A stretch of 64,000 bases of DNA from Roseovarius sp. (GTDB lineage Bacteria > Pseudomonadota > Alphaproteobacteria > Rhodobacterales > Rhodobacteraceae). The position numbers and the translations under genes were made by a program. How positions within the stretch are numbered: position 1 is the stretch's first letter; the number at the start of each line of letters is the position of its first letter. The stretch is taken from assembly GCF_030373445.1 (NCBI RefSeq), contig NZ_JAUCYU010000012.1:62001-126000 (forward strand), given 5' to 3'. Below the pieces are notes generated by a model. The model made no database searches, was not told the origin of the DNA, and saw only the letters and a program-made list of their open reading frames with translations. Shown one piece after another: positions 17,288 to 23,980 of this stretch.

Positions 17288-17392
17288 ATGGCATGGAAGA
17301 ATTTCACCTGGTTGGCCTGTCGGATGGCAGGCAGTTTGGTGGTCGCGCGCGGTATTTCGCATATGAACAAGGGAGTTGGGTTCGATGTCTGA
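17288..17392 (+). CDS. Possible 34-residue leader/small protein overlapping the DUF1772 start
   Basis: A 34-codon frame starts at ATG 17288, 7 nt after a strong AGGAG (17276-17280) that directly abuts the TetR operator. It ends at 17392, so its last codons overlap the DUF1772 ATG at 17385 in another frame. The peptide starts MAWKNFTW and has no recognised motif. The overlap suggests translational coupling. It may equally be a non-coding 5' leader with a chance ribosome-binding site; only conservation would tell. Confidence 0.4.
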   Translation: MAWKNFTWLACRMAGSLVVARGISHMNKGVGFDV

Positions 17393-17873
17393 AACCGTTG
17401 TCCTGATCGCCTTCGGGTCGGTCGCGCTGGTCATGGCGCTGGTGTCCGGCGTCTTTCTCGGGTTTTCCGATTTCATCATGCGGTCGCTGCGGGTCAGCTC
17501 GCCCCGGGCCGGGATCGAAGCGATGCAGCAGATCAATCGGGAGGTTCTGTCGTCGGCATTCGTCTTTTCGCTGCTGGCCCTGGCCCCGGTGTCGCTGGGG
17601 CTGATCGGGTACGCGTGGTTCGCGCTGGGCGGGCCTGAGCAGGGGTGGTTCATCGCGGGCGGGGCGATTTACGTGGTGGGCACGTTCCTGGTGACGCTTT
17701 TCGGCAACGTGCCGATGAACCGGCGGCTGGACGCGATGGCGGTGGAGGGACCGGAGACGGAGGCTTACTGGGCGCAATATGCCGTCGCGTGGACGCGGTG
17801 GAACCATGTGCGCACCGCGGCCTCGGCGGTGGCGGCGGCGGCCTTGCTGGTGGGGTGTGCGATCTACGCCTGA
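17385..17873 (+). CDS. DUF1772 (anthrone oxygenase family) membrane protein
   Basis: 162 residues with four hydrophobic helices (about 5-28, 55-80, 85-108, 140-160). The pattern GVFLGFSDFIMRSLR early, FGNVPMNRRLDAM in the middle and AVAWTRWNHVRTAASAVAA at the end is that of DUF1772, a family that includes anthrone oxygenases. N-x-P-x-N and the W-x-x-x-N-H-x-R motif are its conserved polar residues. ATG 17385 has GGGAG 9 nt upstream. It is followed after about 110 bp by an SDR gene and both lie behind the TetR operator, suggesting an inducible oxidation-reduction pair. Confidence 0.82.
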   Translation: MSETVVLIAFGSVALVMALVSGVFLGFSDFIMRSLRVSSPRAGIEAMQQINREVLSSAFVFSLLALAPVSLGLIGYAWFALGGPEQGWFIAGGAIYVVGTFLVTLFGNVPMNRRLDAMAVEGPETEAYWAQYAVAWTRWNHVRTAASAVAAAALLVGCAIYA

Positions 17874-17984
17874 GGACTTTTCGGAAAGCGCAGGATCCGG
17901 GTCATGGCCTCGCATGATCCGGGTCGAGCGGTGGCGGGGGCGCGGCCATGGTGGCGCCCGCGACATCTGAAAAGGAGTGTACCC

Positions 17985-18746
17985 ATGTTGCTGAAGGACA
18001 AGATCATCATCGTTACCGGCGCCTCGAGCGGGATCGGGGCGGCGGCGGCGCTGAAGCTTGCGGAGCAGGGCGCGAAGCTGGTGCTGGGCGCCCGGAGAGA
18101 GGCCGAGCTGCGGCAGATCGAGGGGCAGATCATCCAGTCGAACGGGGCCGCCGTGGCGGTGCCGGGGGACGTGTGCGATGCCGGGTACGCGGACGCGTTG
18201 GTCGCCATGGCGACTGAGCGGTTCGGAGGGCTGGACGGGGCGTTCAACAATGCCGGGATCCTCGGGAGCGGCGCGATGGTGGCCGAGACGGCTCCCGCGG
18301 AATGGGACGAGGTGCTGGCGACCAACCTGACCGCCAGTTACCACGCCGCACGGGCCCAGATCCCGGCGCTGCGGGCGCGGGGCGGGGGATCGCTGGTCTT
18401 CACCGGGTCGTTCATCGGCCACACCGCGACCCTGCCGGGGATGGGGGCCTATGCGGCCTCGAAAGCCGGGCTGGTCGGGCTCATGCAGGCGATCGCCGTG
18501 GAACACGGGGCGGAGGGGATCCGGGCCAACGTGCTGATGCCCGGCGGCACGCTGACCGCAATCGCGATGGATGCAGCGACGAACCCGGAGACGGCGGCGT
18601 TCATTTCCGGGCTGCACGCGCTGAAGCGGATGGCGGAGCCGGAGGAGATCGCCGACGCGGCGTTGTTCCTGCTGTCGGACATGGCGAGTTTCGTGACCGG
18701 CTCGGCCATGCTGGCGGACGGGGGGAACTCGATCTGCAAGATGTGA
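17985..18746 (+). CDS. SDR family oxidoreductase
   Basis: 253 residues, classical short-chain dehydrogenase. TGASSGIG cofactor loop (about residues 11-18), NNAGI (about 87-91), catalytic Ser in FTGSFIG, YAASK with catalytic Tyr/Lys (about 152-156), and the C-terminal ADGGNS motif. Arg residues after the first strand (GARREAEL) favour NADP(H). Start ATG 17985 is preceded by AAAGGAG; an upstream in-frame codon at 17904 lacks a ribosome-binding site. It is probably the second enzyme of the TetR-controlled unit. A terminator follows at 18764. Confidence 0.93.
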   Translation: MLLKDKIIIVTGASSGIGAAAALKLAEQGAKLVLGARREAELRQIEGQIIQSNGAAVAVPGDVCDAGYADALVAMATERFGGLDGAFNNAGILGSGAMVAETAPAEWDEVLATNLTASYHAARAQIPALRARGGGSLVFTGSFIGHTATLPGMGAYAASKAGLVGLMQAIAVEHGAEGIRANVLMPGGTLTAIAMDAATNPETAAFISGLHALKRMAEPEEIADAALFLLSDMASFVTGSAMLADGGNSICKM

Positions 18747-18763
18747 GTGCAGGTCGGAAAAAG

Positions 18764-18789
18764 AAGTCGGCACGATCTGTGCCGGCTTT
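18764..18789 (+). terminator. Intrinsic terminator after the SDR gene
   Basis: AAGTCGGCAC (18764-18773) pairs with GTGCCGGCTT (18779-18788), with one G-T pair and a GATCT loop, followed by T. It ends the TetR-controlled transcript. Confidence 0.7.
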
Positions 18790-18851
18790 GGCCTATGGGA
18801 GGATTGCTGTAGAAATACAGGCATGAAAGGCAGGGCCCATGTCGATCGGTC

Positions 18852-19673
18852 ATGGCAATGAGTGATGTCGAGCGGGCGGTCGTCCGCCTTCTCCAGGGCG
18901 TGTCCATCGACGACACCGTGATCCGCCGGGATGCCTGGCGGCGCCTGGTCGATGCCGGGCCGGAGGCCGTGCCGCATGTGCGGGCGAAGCTCGACTCGGC
19001 GGCGTGGGGCGAGCGGCCGAAGGGGCCGTCGCACCTGTATCTGGGCGTGCTTCTGTCGTTGCTTCATGAGCTCGATGTGTCTGCCTTTCGGGCAGAGATC
19101 GGGCGGTTGCGATCAGTTCGGTTGCATGACCGGTATCTGCGCATCGTGGATTTCATGGCGAAGATGAGAGATGCACCGCCGGTGCTGCATTTGGCGGACG
19201 GGACGCCGGTTTTCGTGGCTGAGGAGGTCGAGGACCGGGGGCGGATTGCCGGGTATGTTGCCCGGTGGGCTCGGACACCGGGTATGGAGCTTGGCGATGT
19301 CTCGCGGATCGACGTGATCGGATGGTCGGGAGACATGGAGTATGTCGGTCTCTACCGGATCTGCGAGTCGGCCATCGTGCTGACCTGGCCCGCCAGGCGG
19401 GCACGGGGGATGCTGCGGTGGTGGCGGCGGATCGAGGCGGAGCATACGTTCTATCACGAGGTGGGGCACCATGTGTGCGGGCATCTTGAGAGCGGGCAGG
19501 CGCCGGAGCAGGAACGCGAGGCGGATGACTTCGCGCGATGGACCATGTACGCGGCGCATCCTTGGTTCTTCAGAACGGTGAAAACCCTGCTTCTTCCATT
19601 CAAACCGATTGTCCACCTTTGGATGCGACTACGCCGTCGGCGAATAAAGGCGGTGCCGCAAAACCCTGAGTGA
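18852..19673 (+). CDS. Hypothetical protein with zincin-like HEVGHH motif
   Basis: 273 residues, family not recognised. The N-terminal 100 residues are helical (VERAVVRLLQGVSIDDTVIRRDAWRRLVDAGPEAVPHVRAKL) and look like a HEAT-type or armadillo-like segment. The second half contains AEHTFYHEVGHHVCGHLESG with His202, Glu203 and His206 as a potential HExxH zinc site. EQEREADDFARW (Glu223) is a possible third ligand. The spacing resembles IrrE/ImmA and other gluzincins. Near the C-terminus a short hydrophobic stretch and a basic RRRRIK tail occur, perhaps a membrane contact. An ATG at 18858 is an alternative start. Peptidase activity is inferred from the motif only. Confidence 0.68.
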   Translation: MAMSDVERAVVRLLQGVSIDDTVIRRDAWRRLVDAGPEAVPHVRAKLDSAAWGERPKGPSHLYLGVLLSLLHELDVSAFRAEIGRLRSVRLHDRYLRIVDFMAKMRDAPPVLHLADGTPVFVAEEVEDRGRIAGYVARWARTPGMELGDVSRIDVIGWSGDMEYVGLYRICESAIVLTWPARRARGMLRWWRRIEAEHTFYHEVGHHVCGHLESGQAPEQEREADDFARWTMYAAHPWFFRTVKTLLLPFKPIVHLWMRLRRRRIKAVPQNPE

Positions 19674-19703
19674 AGCTTGGGGAGATGATCGGCGGACATG
19701 GAA

Positions 19704-19732
19704 AAACGCCGCCAGCGGGGCTGACGGCGTTT
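19704..19732 (-). terminator. Intrinsic terminator of leuA
   Basis: AAACGCCG..CAGC (19704-19716) pairs with GCTG..CGGCGTTT (19720-19732). The As before it give a T run on the minus strand just after the leuA stop at 19759. Confidence 0.85.
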
Positions 19733-19758
19733 GACGTTTCCGGTTCTGCTTGAGGAGG

Positions 19759-21405
19759 TTACGAGACATCCTTGTAGCTGATCTCGCGCTTGTCCTCGCC
19801 GGTCTTGCCGCGGCGGACGAGCAGGCGGTTGAGCGCGTGCACATAGGCCTTGGCGGAGGCGAGGACGGTATCGGTGTCGGCCGACTGGCCCGTGGCGATG
19901 TTGCCCTCTTCCTCGAGCCGGACGGAGACGGTGGCCTGGGCGTCGGTGCCCTCGGTCACCGCGCTGACCTGGTAGAGCGAGAGCCGCGCGTCGTTGGGGT
20001 GCAGCTCGCGGACCGCCTTGAAGGTGGCGTCGACCGGGCCGTCGCCCGACTGGGTGGCCGTCTTCTCCTCGCCGTCGACGGACATGACCAGCTTGGCCTC
20101 GGCCGGGCCGCCGGTGCCGCAGACCACGCGCAGGGACTTGATGACAAGACGATCCTTTGCCTCGTCCTCGCCTGCGGCGACGAGGGCGACGAGGTCTTCG
20201 TCATAGACCTCCTTCTTGCGGTCGGCGAGATCCTTGAAGCGGAAGAACACGTCGTCGAGCTGGTTGGCGCCCAGTTCGAACCCGAGATCCTTGAGCTTGG
20301 CGCGGAGCGCGGCGCGGCCGGAGTGCTTGCCCATGACGATATTGGTCTCGGCGAGGCCCACATCGGCCGGGCGCATGATTTCGAACGTCTCGGCGTTCTT
20401 GAGCATGCCGTCCTGGTGGATGCCGGATTCGTGGGCGAAGGCGTTCTTGCCGACGATGGCCTTGTTGTACTGGACATTGAAGCCCGAGACCGTGGCGACG
20501 CGGCGGCTGATATGCATGATCTTGGTGCTGTCGACGCCGGTGTAGTACGGCATGATGTCGTTGCGCACCTTGAGCGCCATCACCACCTCTTCCAGCGCGG
20601 TGTTTCCGGCGCGCTCGCCGAGGCCGTTGATGGTGCATTCGATCTGCCGCGCCCCGCCCGCGACGGCGGCCAGCGAGTTGGCCGTGGCCATGCCGAGGTC
20701 GTTATGGCAGTGGGTGGCGAAGACCACCTCTTCGGCGCCCGGCACCTCGGCGATCAGGCGGCGGATGAGGTCGGCGGATTCGACCGGCGCGGTGTAGCCC
20801 ACGGTATCGGGGATGTTGATGGTGGTCGCCCCGGCCTTGATGGCGATCTCGACCACGCGGGCGAGGTAATCCCACTCGGTGCGGGTGGCATCCATCGGAG
20901 ACCATTGCACGTTGTCGCAGAGGTTGCGCGCGTGGGTCACGGTTTCATGGATGCGGTCGGCCATTTCGTCCTGCGTGAGGTTGGGGATGGCGCGGTGCAG
21001 CGGCGAGGTGCCGATGAAGGTGTGAATGCGCGGGCGCTCGGCGTGCTTGACCGCCTCCCAGCAGCGGTCGATATCCTTGATGTTGGCGCGGGCAAGGCCG
21101 CAGATCACCGAGTTCTTCGCGTTCTTCGCGATCTCGCTCACCGCGCGGAAATCGCCCTCGGAGGCGATGGGAAAGCCCGCCTCGATGATGTCGACGCCCA
21201 TCTCGTCGAGCAGCCCGGCAATCTCGAGCTTTTCGTCATGCGTCATGGTAGCGCCGGGGGATTGTTCGCCGTCGCGAAGGGTCGTGTCGAAGATTACCAC
21301 GCGGTCCTTGTTCGCCTGCGGCGAAACGCGGTCATTGTCCGTCTGCGGCGGAACGCGGTCCTTGTTCGCGTCTGGCGAAACACGGTCTTTGTCAGCGTTT
21401 GTCAT
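19759..21405 (-). CDS. leuA: 2-isopropylmalate synthase
   Basis: 548 residues, slightly longer than the usual 510-540. It condenses acetyl-CoA with 2-oxoisovalerate, the first committed step of leucine synthesis. The catalytic TIM barrel begins VIFDTTLRDGEQSPG (about residues 37-51, with the metal/substrate Arg-Asp-Gly-Glu-Gln). It contains HCHNDLGMATANSLAAV with the metal His pair, GLGERAGNTALEEV and GKHSGRAAL. The C-terminal LeuA dimerisation/allosteric domain (from about 410) binds leucine for feedback inhibition. The N-terminus is unusual: residues 7-33 are three 9-residue repeats (DRVSPDANK, DRVPPQTDN, DRVSPQANK) before the canonical DRVVIFDTT. They derive from a 27-bp tandem repeat. A leucine leader peptide and attenuator-like hairpins lie upstream. 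Confidence 0.97.
   Translation of the reverse strand: MTNADKDRVSPDANKDRVPPQTDNDRVSPQANKDRVVIFDTTLRDGEQSPGATMTHDEKLEIAGLLDEMGVDIIEAGFPIASEGDFRAVSEIAKNAKNSVICGLARANIKDIDRCWEAVKHAERPRIHTFIGTSPLHRAIPNLTQDEMADRIHETVTHARNLCDNVQWSPMDATRTEWDYLARVVEIAIKAGATTINIPDTVGYTAPVESADLIRRLIAEVPGAEEVVFATHCHNDLGMATANSLAAVAGGARQIECTINGLGERAGNTALEEVVMALKVRNDIMPYYTGVDSTKIMHISRRVATVSGFNVQYNKAIVGKNAFAHESGIHQDGMLKNAETFEIMRPADVGLAETNIVMGKHSGRAALRAKLKDLGFELGANQLDDVFFRFKDLADRKKEVYDEDLVALVAAGEDEAKDRLVIKSLRVVCGTGGPAEAKLVMSVDGEEKTATQSGDGPVDATFKAVRELHPNDARLSLYQVSAVTEGTDAQATVSVRLEEEGNIATGQSADTDTVLASAKAYVHALNRLLVRRGKTGEDKREISYKDVS
21301..21396. repeat. 27-bp tandem repeat in the 5' end of leuA
   Basis: Three in-frame 27-bp units (21301-21327, 21328-21354, 21355-21381) plus a partial fourth, each starting with GCGGTC or a close variant on the plus strand. 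They encode DRV(S/P)P-type 9-residue repeats just after the leuA start codon. The unit length is a multiple of 3, so copy-number change would not shift the frame. Confidence 0.9.
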
Positions 21406-21424
21406 GTCTGGTCTCGTTTTGTTG

Positions 21425-21504
21425 TCCTAAGCCTGGTGGCGCGAAGAAGGCGTATCCTCTGAGCGGTCGCGCCGGCTCACGGCACGCTCAGAGGCGGCTT
21501 AGGA
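21425..21504 (-). promoter_or_regulatory. Attenuator-like RNA structures in the leuA leader
   Basis: Three possible stems in the minus-strand transcript. Stem A pairs TCCTAAGCC (from 21504-21496) with GGCTTAGGA (21433-21425). Stem B pairs CCTCTGAGCG (21494-21485) with CGCTCAGAGG (21465-21456). Stem C pairs GGCGCGA (21473-21467) with TCGCGCC (21444-21438). B and C cannot coexist except as a pseudoknot, and the 5' arms of A and B lie within the leader-peptide Leu codons and stop codon. This is the layout of ribosome-controlled attenuation. No U tract follows stem C, so the output may be Rho-dependent or translational rather than an intrinsic terminator. Confidence 0.65.
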
Positions 21505-21574
21505 GCAGCAGGACGGGAAGGCAAGCCGCGCGGGGGCGGGTGGCCTTGGGCGTGATATGGTCCTGCATCATCAT
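21488..21574 (-). CDS. leuL: leuA leader peptide (Leu-rich)
   Basis: 28 residues: three Met codons, then QDHITPKATRPRAACLPV followed by LLLL, S, R, L and stop. The four consecutive leucine codons are CTG, CTG, CTC and CTA; CTA is rare in this GC-rich genome and is typical of leucine-starvation sensors. The peptide ends 80 nt before leuA, and its Leu run and stop overlap the 5' arms of the hairpins described for 21425-21504. A ribosome stalled for lack of Leu-tRNA would change which hairpin forms. The leader was found by reading the upstream region of leuA; conservation has not been tested. Any of the three ATGs (21574, 21571, 21568) could be used. Confidence 0.8.
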   Translation of the reverse strand: MMMQDHITPKATRPRAACLPVLLLLSRL

Positions 21575-21666
21575 GGGGCGAAGTATAGGGATGGTGCGCG
21601 GGCTTGAAAACCCCCGGATTTCACGGGTCGCTTGATACCGGGCGCGGGCGCTTTAGGTCCGCTTGC

Positions 21667-22332
21667 ATGGAAACGGCATTGGTGATCGGGGCGTCGGGCG
21701 GGATCGGCTCGGCTGTGTGCGCGGCGCTGGAAGCGCGGGGCGTGGCGGTGACGGGGCTGTCGCGGTCGGCGGACGGGCTGGACGTGACCGACGAGGGGTC
21801 GGTCGCGCGGGTGCTGGGCGGGCTTGCGGGGCCGTTTGACCTGGTCTTCGTGGCGACAGGGGCGCTGGAGCTTGACGGGCGCGGGCCGGAGAAATCGCTG
21901 AAACACCTGGAGGCCGAGGCGATGGTGGCGCAGTTCCGGTTGAATTGCGTGGGGCCGTCTATGGTGCTGAAGCATTCGGTGAGGTTGCTGCCGCGGGACG
22001 GGCGGGCGGTGTTCGCGGCGCTGTCGGCACGGGTCGGGTCGATCGGGGATAACGGGTTCGGCGGCTGGTACAGCTACCGGACGGCGAAGGCGGCGCTGAA
22101 CCAGATGATCCATACCGGCGCGATCGAGCTGGGGCGGACGCACAAGGGCGCGATCTGCGTGGCGCTGCATCCGGGTACGGTGGAGACGGCGTTGACCGCA
22201 GATTACGCGAAGGGCCATCCGACCGTGCCGGCGGAAGAGGCGGCGGCGAACTTGTTGTCGGTGATCAACGGGCTGGTGCCGGAGGATACGGGGCAGTTCT
22301 TTGACTGGCAGGGAGAGCGTGTGCCGTGGTGA
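21667..22332 (+). CDS. SDR family oxidoreductase (C-factor-like)
   Basis: 221 residues from ATG 21667. N-terminal ALVIGASGGIGSAVCAAL is the nucleotide-binding loop. VFVATGAL replaces the usual NNAG. GGWYSYRTAKAALNQM carries the catalytic Tyr and Lys, preceded by ALSARVGSI with the catalytic Ser. LHPGTVETALT is the usual segment after the active site. The short length and missing NNAG are typical of C-factor/CsgA-like SDRs, whose substrates are mostly unknown. The gene is divergent from leuA with about 90 bp between its start and the leader peptide. Its last 7 bp overlap the photolyase start, indicating translational coupling and perhaps a functional link. Confidence 0.88.
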   Translation: METALVIGASGGIGSAVCAALEARGVAVTGLSRSADGLDVTDEGSVARVLGGLAGPFDLVFVATGALELDGRGPEKSLKHLEAEAMVAQFRLNCVGPSMVLKHSVRLLPRDGRAVFAALSARVGSIGDNGFGGWYSYRTAKAALNQMIHTGAIELGRTHKGAICVALHPGTVETALTADYAKGHPTVPAEEAAANLLSVINGLVPEDTGQFFDWQGERVPW

Positions 22333-23852
22333 AGCTGGTACTGGTGCTGGGCGATCAACTGTCGGACGGGGTGGCGGCGCTGAAGGCGGCGGACAAGTCC
22401 GAGGATATCGTGGTGATGGCGGAGGTGGGCGACGAGACCGGCTACGTGCCGCACCATCCGAAGAAGATCGCGCTGGTGCTGTCGGCGATGCGGCATTTCG
22501 CGGCGCATCTGGAGGACGAGGGCTGGACCGTCGCCTATACCAAGCTCAATGACCCGGATGCCACGAAATCCATCGTGGGTGAGCTGATGCGGCGGGGGCA
22601 GGAGCACGACACCAGCGAGGTGATCGCGACCAGCCCGGGCGAATGGCGGCTGGTGGAGGCGCTGGAAAACGCGCCGCTGAAGATGACGGTGCTGCCCGAC
22701 GACCGGTTCGTGGCGAGCCTCGACGAGTTCAACGACTGGGCCGAGGGGCGCAAGGACCTCAGGATGGAGTATTTCTACCGCGAGATGCGGCGGAAGACGG
22801 GGTTCTTGATGGATGGCGACAAGCCCGAGGGCGGCAAGTGGAATTACGACCATGACAACCGCAAACCGGCCTCGGACGACATGCTGCGGGCCAAGCCCAT
22901 GCAATTCACGCCGGACGAGGTTACAGAGGAGGTGCTGGACCTGGTCGAGACCCGGTTCGGGAAGAATTTCGGGGAACTGCGGCCGTTTCATTTCGCCGTG
23001 ACACGGGGGCAGGCGCTGCGGGCGCTCGACCATTTCGCCAAGGAATTGCTGCCGGAATTCGGGCCCTACCAGGATGCGATGCTGGTGGGGGACAAGTACC
23101 TGAACCATTCGCTTCTGAGCGCATATCTGAATATCGGCCTGCTGGATCCTGTGGAAATCTGCACCCGCGTGGAAGAGGAATGGAAAGCCGGGCGGGTGCC
23201 GCTCAACTCGGCGGAGGGGTATATAAGGCAGGTGATCGGCTGGCGGGAATACGTGCGCGGGCTCTATTTCCGGGAGGGGCCGGATTATGCCGCGCGCAAC
23301 GGGCTGAAGCATGACCGCGCCCTGCCGCCGCTCTACTGGGGGGCGGAGACGAAGATGGCCTGCCTCGAGGCGGCGGTGGCGCAGACGCGGGACGAGGCCT
23401 ATGCCCACCACATCCAGCGGCTGATGGTGACCGGCAATTTCGCCCTGCTGGCCGGTGTGGACCCGAACGAAGTGCATGAATGGTACCTGTCGGTCTATTT
23501 CGATGCCTTCGAATGGGTCGAGGCGCCCAACACGGTGGGGATGAGCCAGTTTGCCGATGGCGGGATCATCGCGTCGAAGCCTTACGTGAGCTCGGGCAAT
23601 TACATCGACCGGATGTCGGATTACTGCGGCACCTGCGCCTATTCGGTGAAGAAGAAGACCGGCGAGGGGGCGTGCCCGTTCAACCTGCTCTACTGGCATT
23701 TCCTGGTGCGGCACCGGGAGCGGTTCAAGGGCAATCCGCGCATGGCGCAGATGTACCGGACATGGGACAGGATGGAGAAGGCGAAGCGCGATACGGTGAT
23801 AAAGGACGCGGAGGCGTTCCTGAAAAAGCTCGACGCCGGGGAGGCTGTCTGA
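22326..23852 (+). CDS. Cryptochrome/photolyase family protein, FeS-type bacterial (6-4) photolyase
   Basis: 508 residues, as for PhrB/CryB-type FeS-BCP proteins. The start MVKLVLVLGDQLS is the DUF523-like N-terminal DPRP domain that binds a lumazine or similar antenna. The C-terminal FAD domain has LLSAYLNIGLLDP, YIRQVIGWREYVRG, HHIQRLMVTGNFALLAGVDPNEVHEWYLSVYFDAFEWVE and FADGGIIASKPYVSSGNYI. Four Cys, 346, 434, 437 and 450 (YCGTCAY...GACPFN), match the [4Fe-4S] ligands known for this class. It probably repairs (6-4) photoproducts with light; photoreceptor function is an alternative. It overlaps the upstream SDR by 7 bp, so the pair is an operon. A modular palindrome lies at its 3' end. Confidence 0.93.
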   Translation: MVKLVLVLGDQLSDGVAALKAADKSEDIVVMAEVGDETGYVPHHPKKIALVLSAMRHFAAHLEDEGWTVAYTKLNDPDATKSIVGELMRRGQEHDTSEVIATSPGEWRLVEALENAPLKMTVLPDDRFVASLDEFNDWAEGRKDLRMEYFYREMRRKTGFLMDGDKPEGGKWNYDHDNRKPASDDMLRAKPMQFTPDEVTEEVLDLVETRFGKNFGELRPFHFAVTRGQALRALDHFAKELLPEFGPYQDAMLVGDKYLNHSLLSAYLNIGLLDPVEICTRVEEEWKAGRVPLNSAEGYIRQVIGWREYVRGLYFREGPDYAARNGLKHDRALPPLYWGAETKMACLEAAVAQTRDEAYAHHIQRLMVTGNFALLAGVDPNEVHEWYLSVYFDAFEWVEAPNTVGMSQFADGGIIASKPYVSSGNYIDRMSDYCGTCAYSVKKKTGEGACPFNLLYWHFLVRHRERFKGNPRMAQMYRTWDRMEKAKRDTVIKDAEAFLKKLDAGEAV

Positions 23853-23861
23853 GGATCGGGA

Positions 23862-23961
23862 GCCTCCGGCGGGGATATTTGGGGCCAGAAGAAGCGGCAG
23901 GGCGCGCCATGCTTCTTCTGGCCGGAAATATCCCGGGGAGCTTGAGGGGCTGGCCCCTCAA
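23862..23961. repeat. Composite palindromic intergenic element, copy 2
   Basis: A long inverted repeat: the CCTCCGGCGGGGATATTT/GGCCAGAAGAAG arm (23862-23895) faces its complement CTTCTTCTGGCC..AAATATCCC (about 23911-23936). A second perfect hairpin follows, TTGAGGGGC-TG-GCCCCTCAA (23942-23961). It lies between the convergent photolyase and MORN genes. In place of the GTTGAAATC module this copy has a different hairpin. Confidence 0.85.
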
Positions 23962-23980
23962 TCCGGAGGGATGAACCGGG

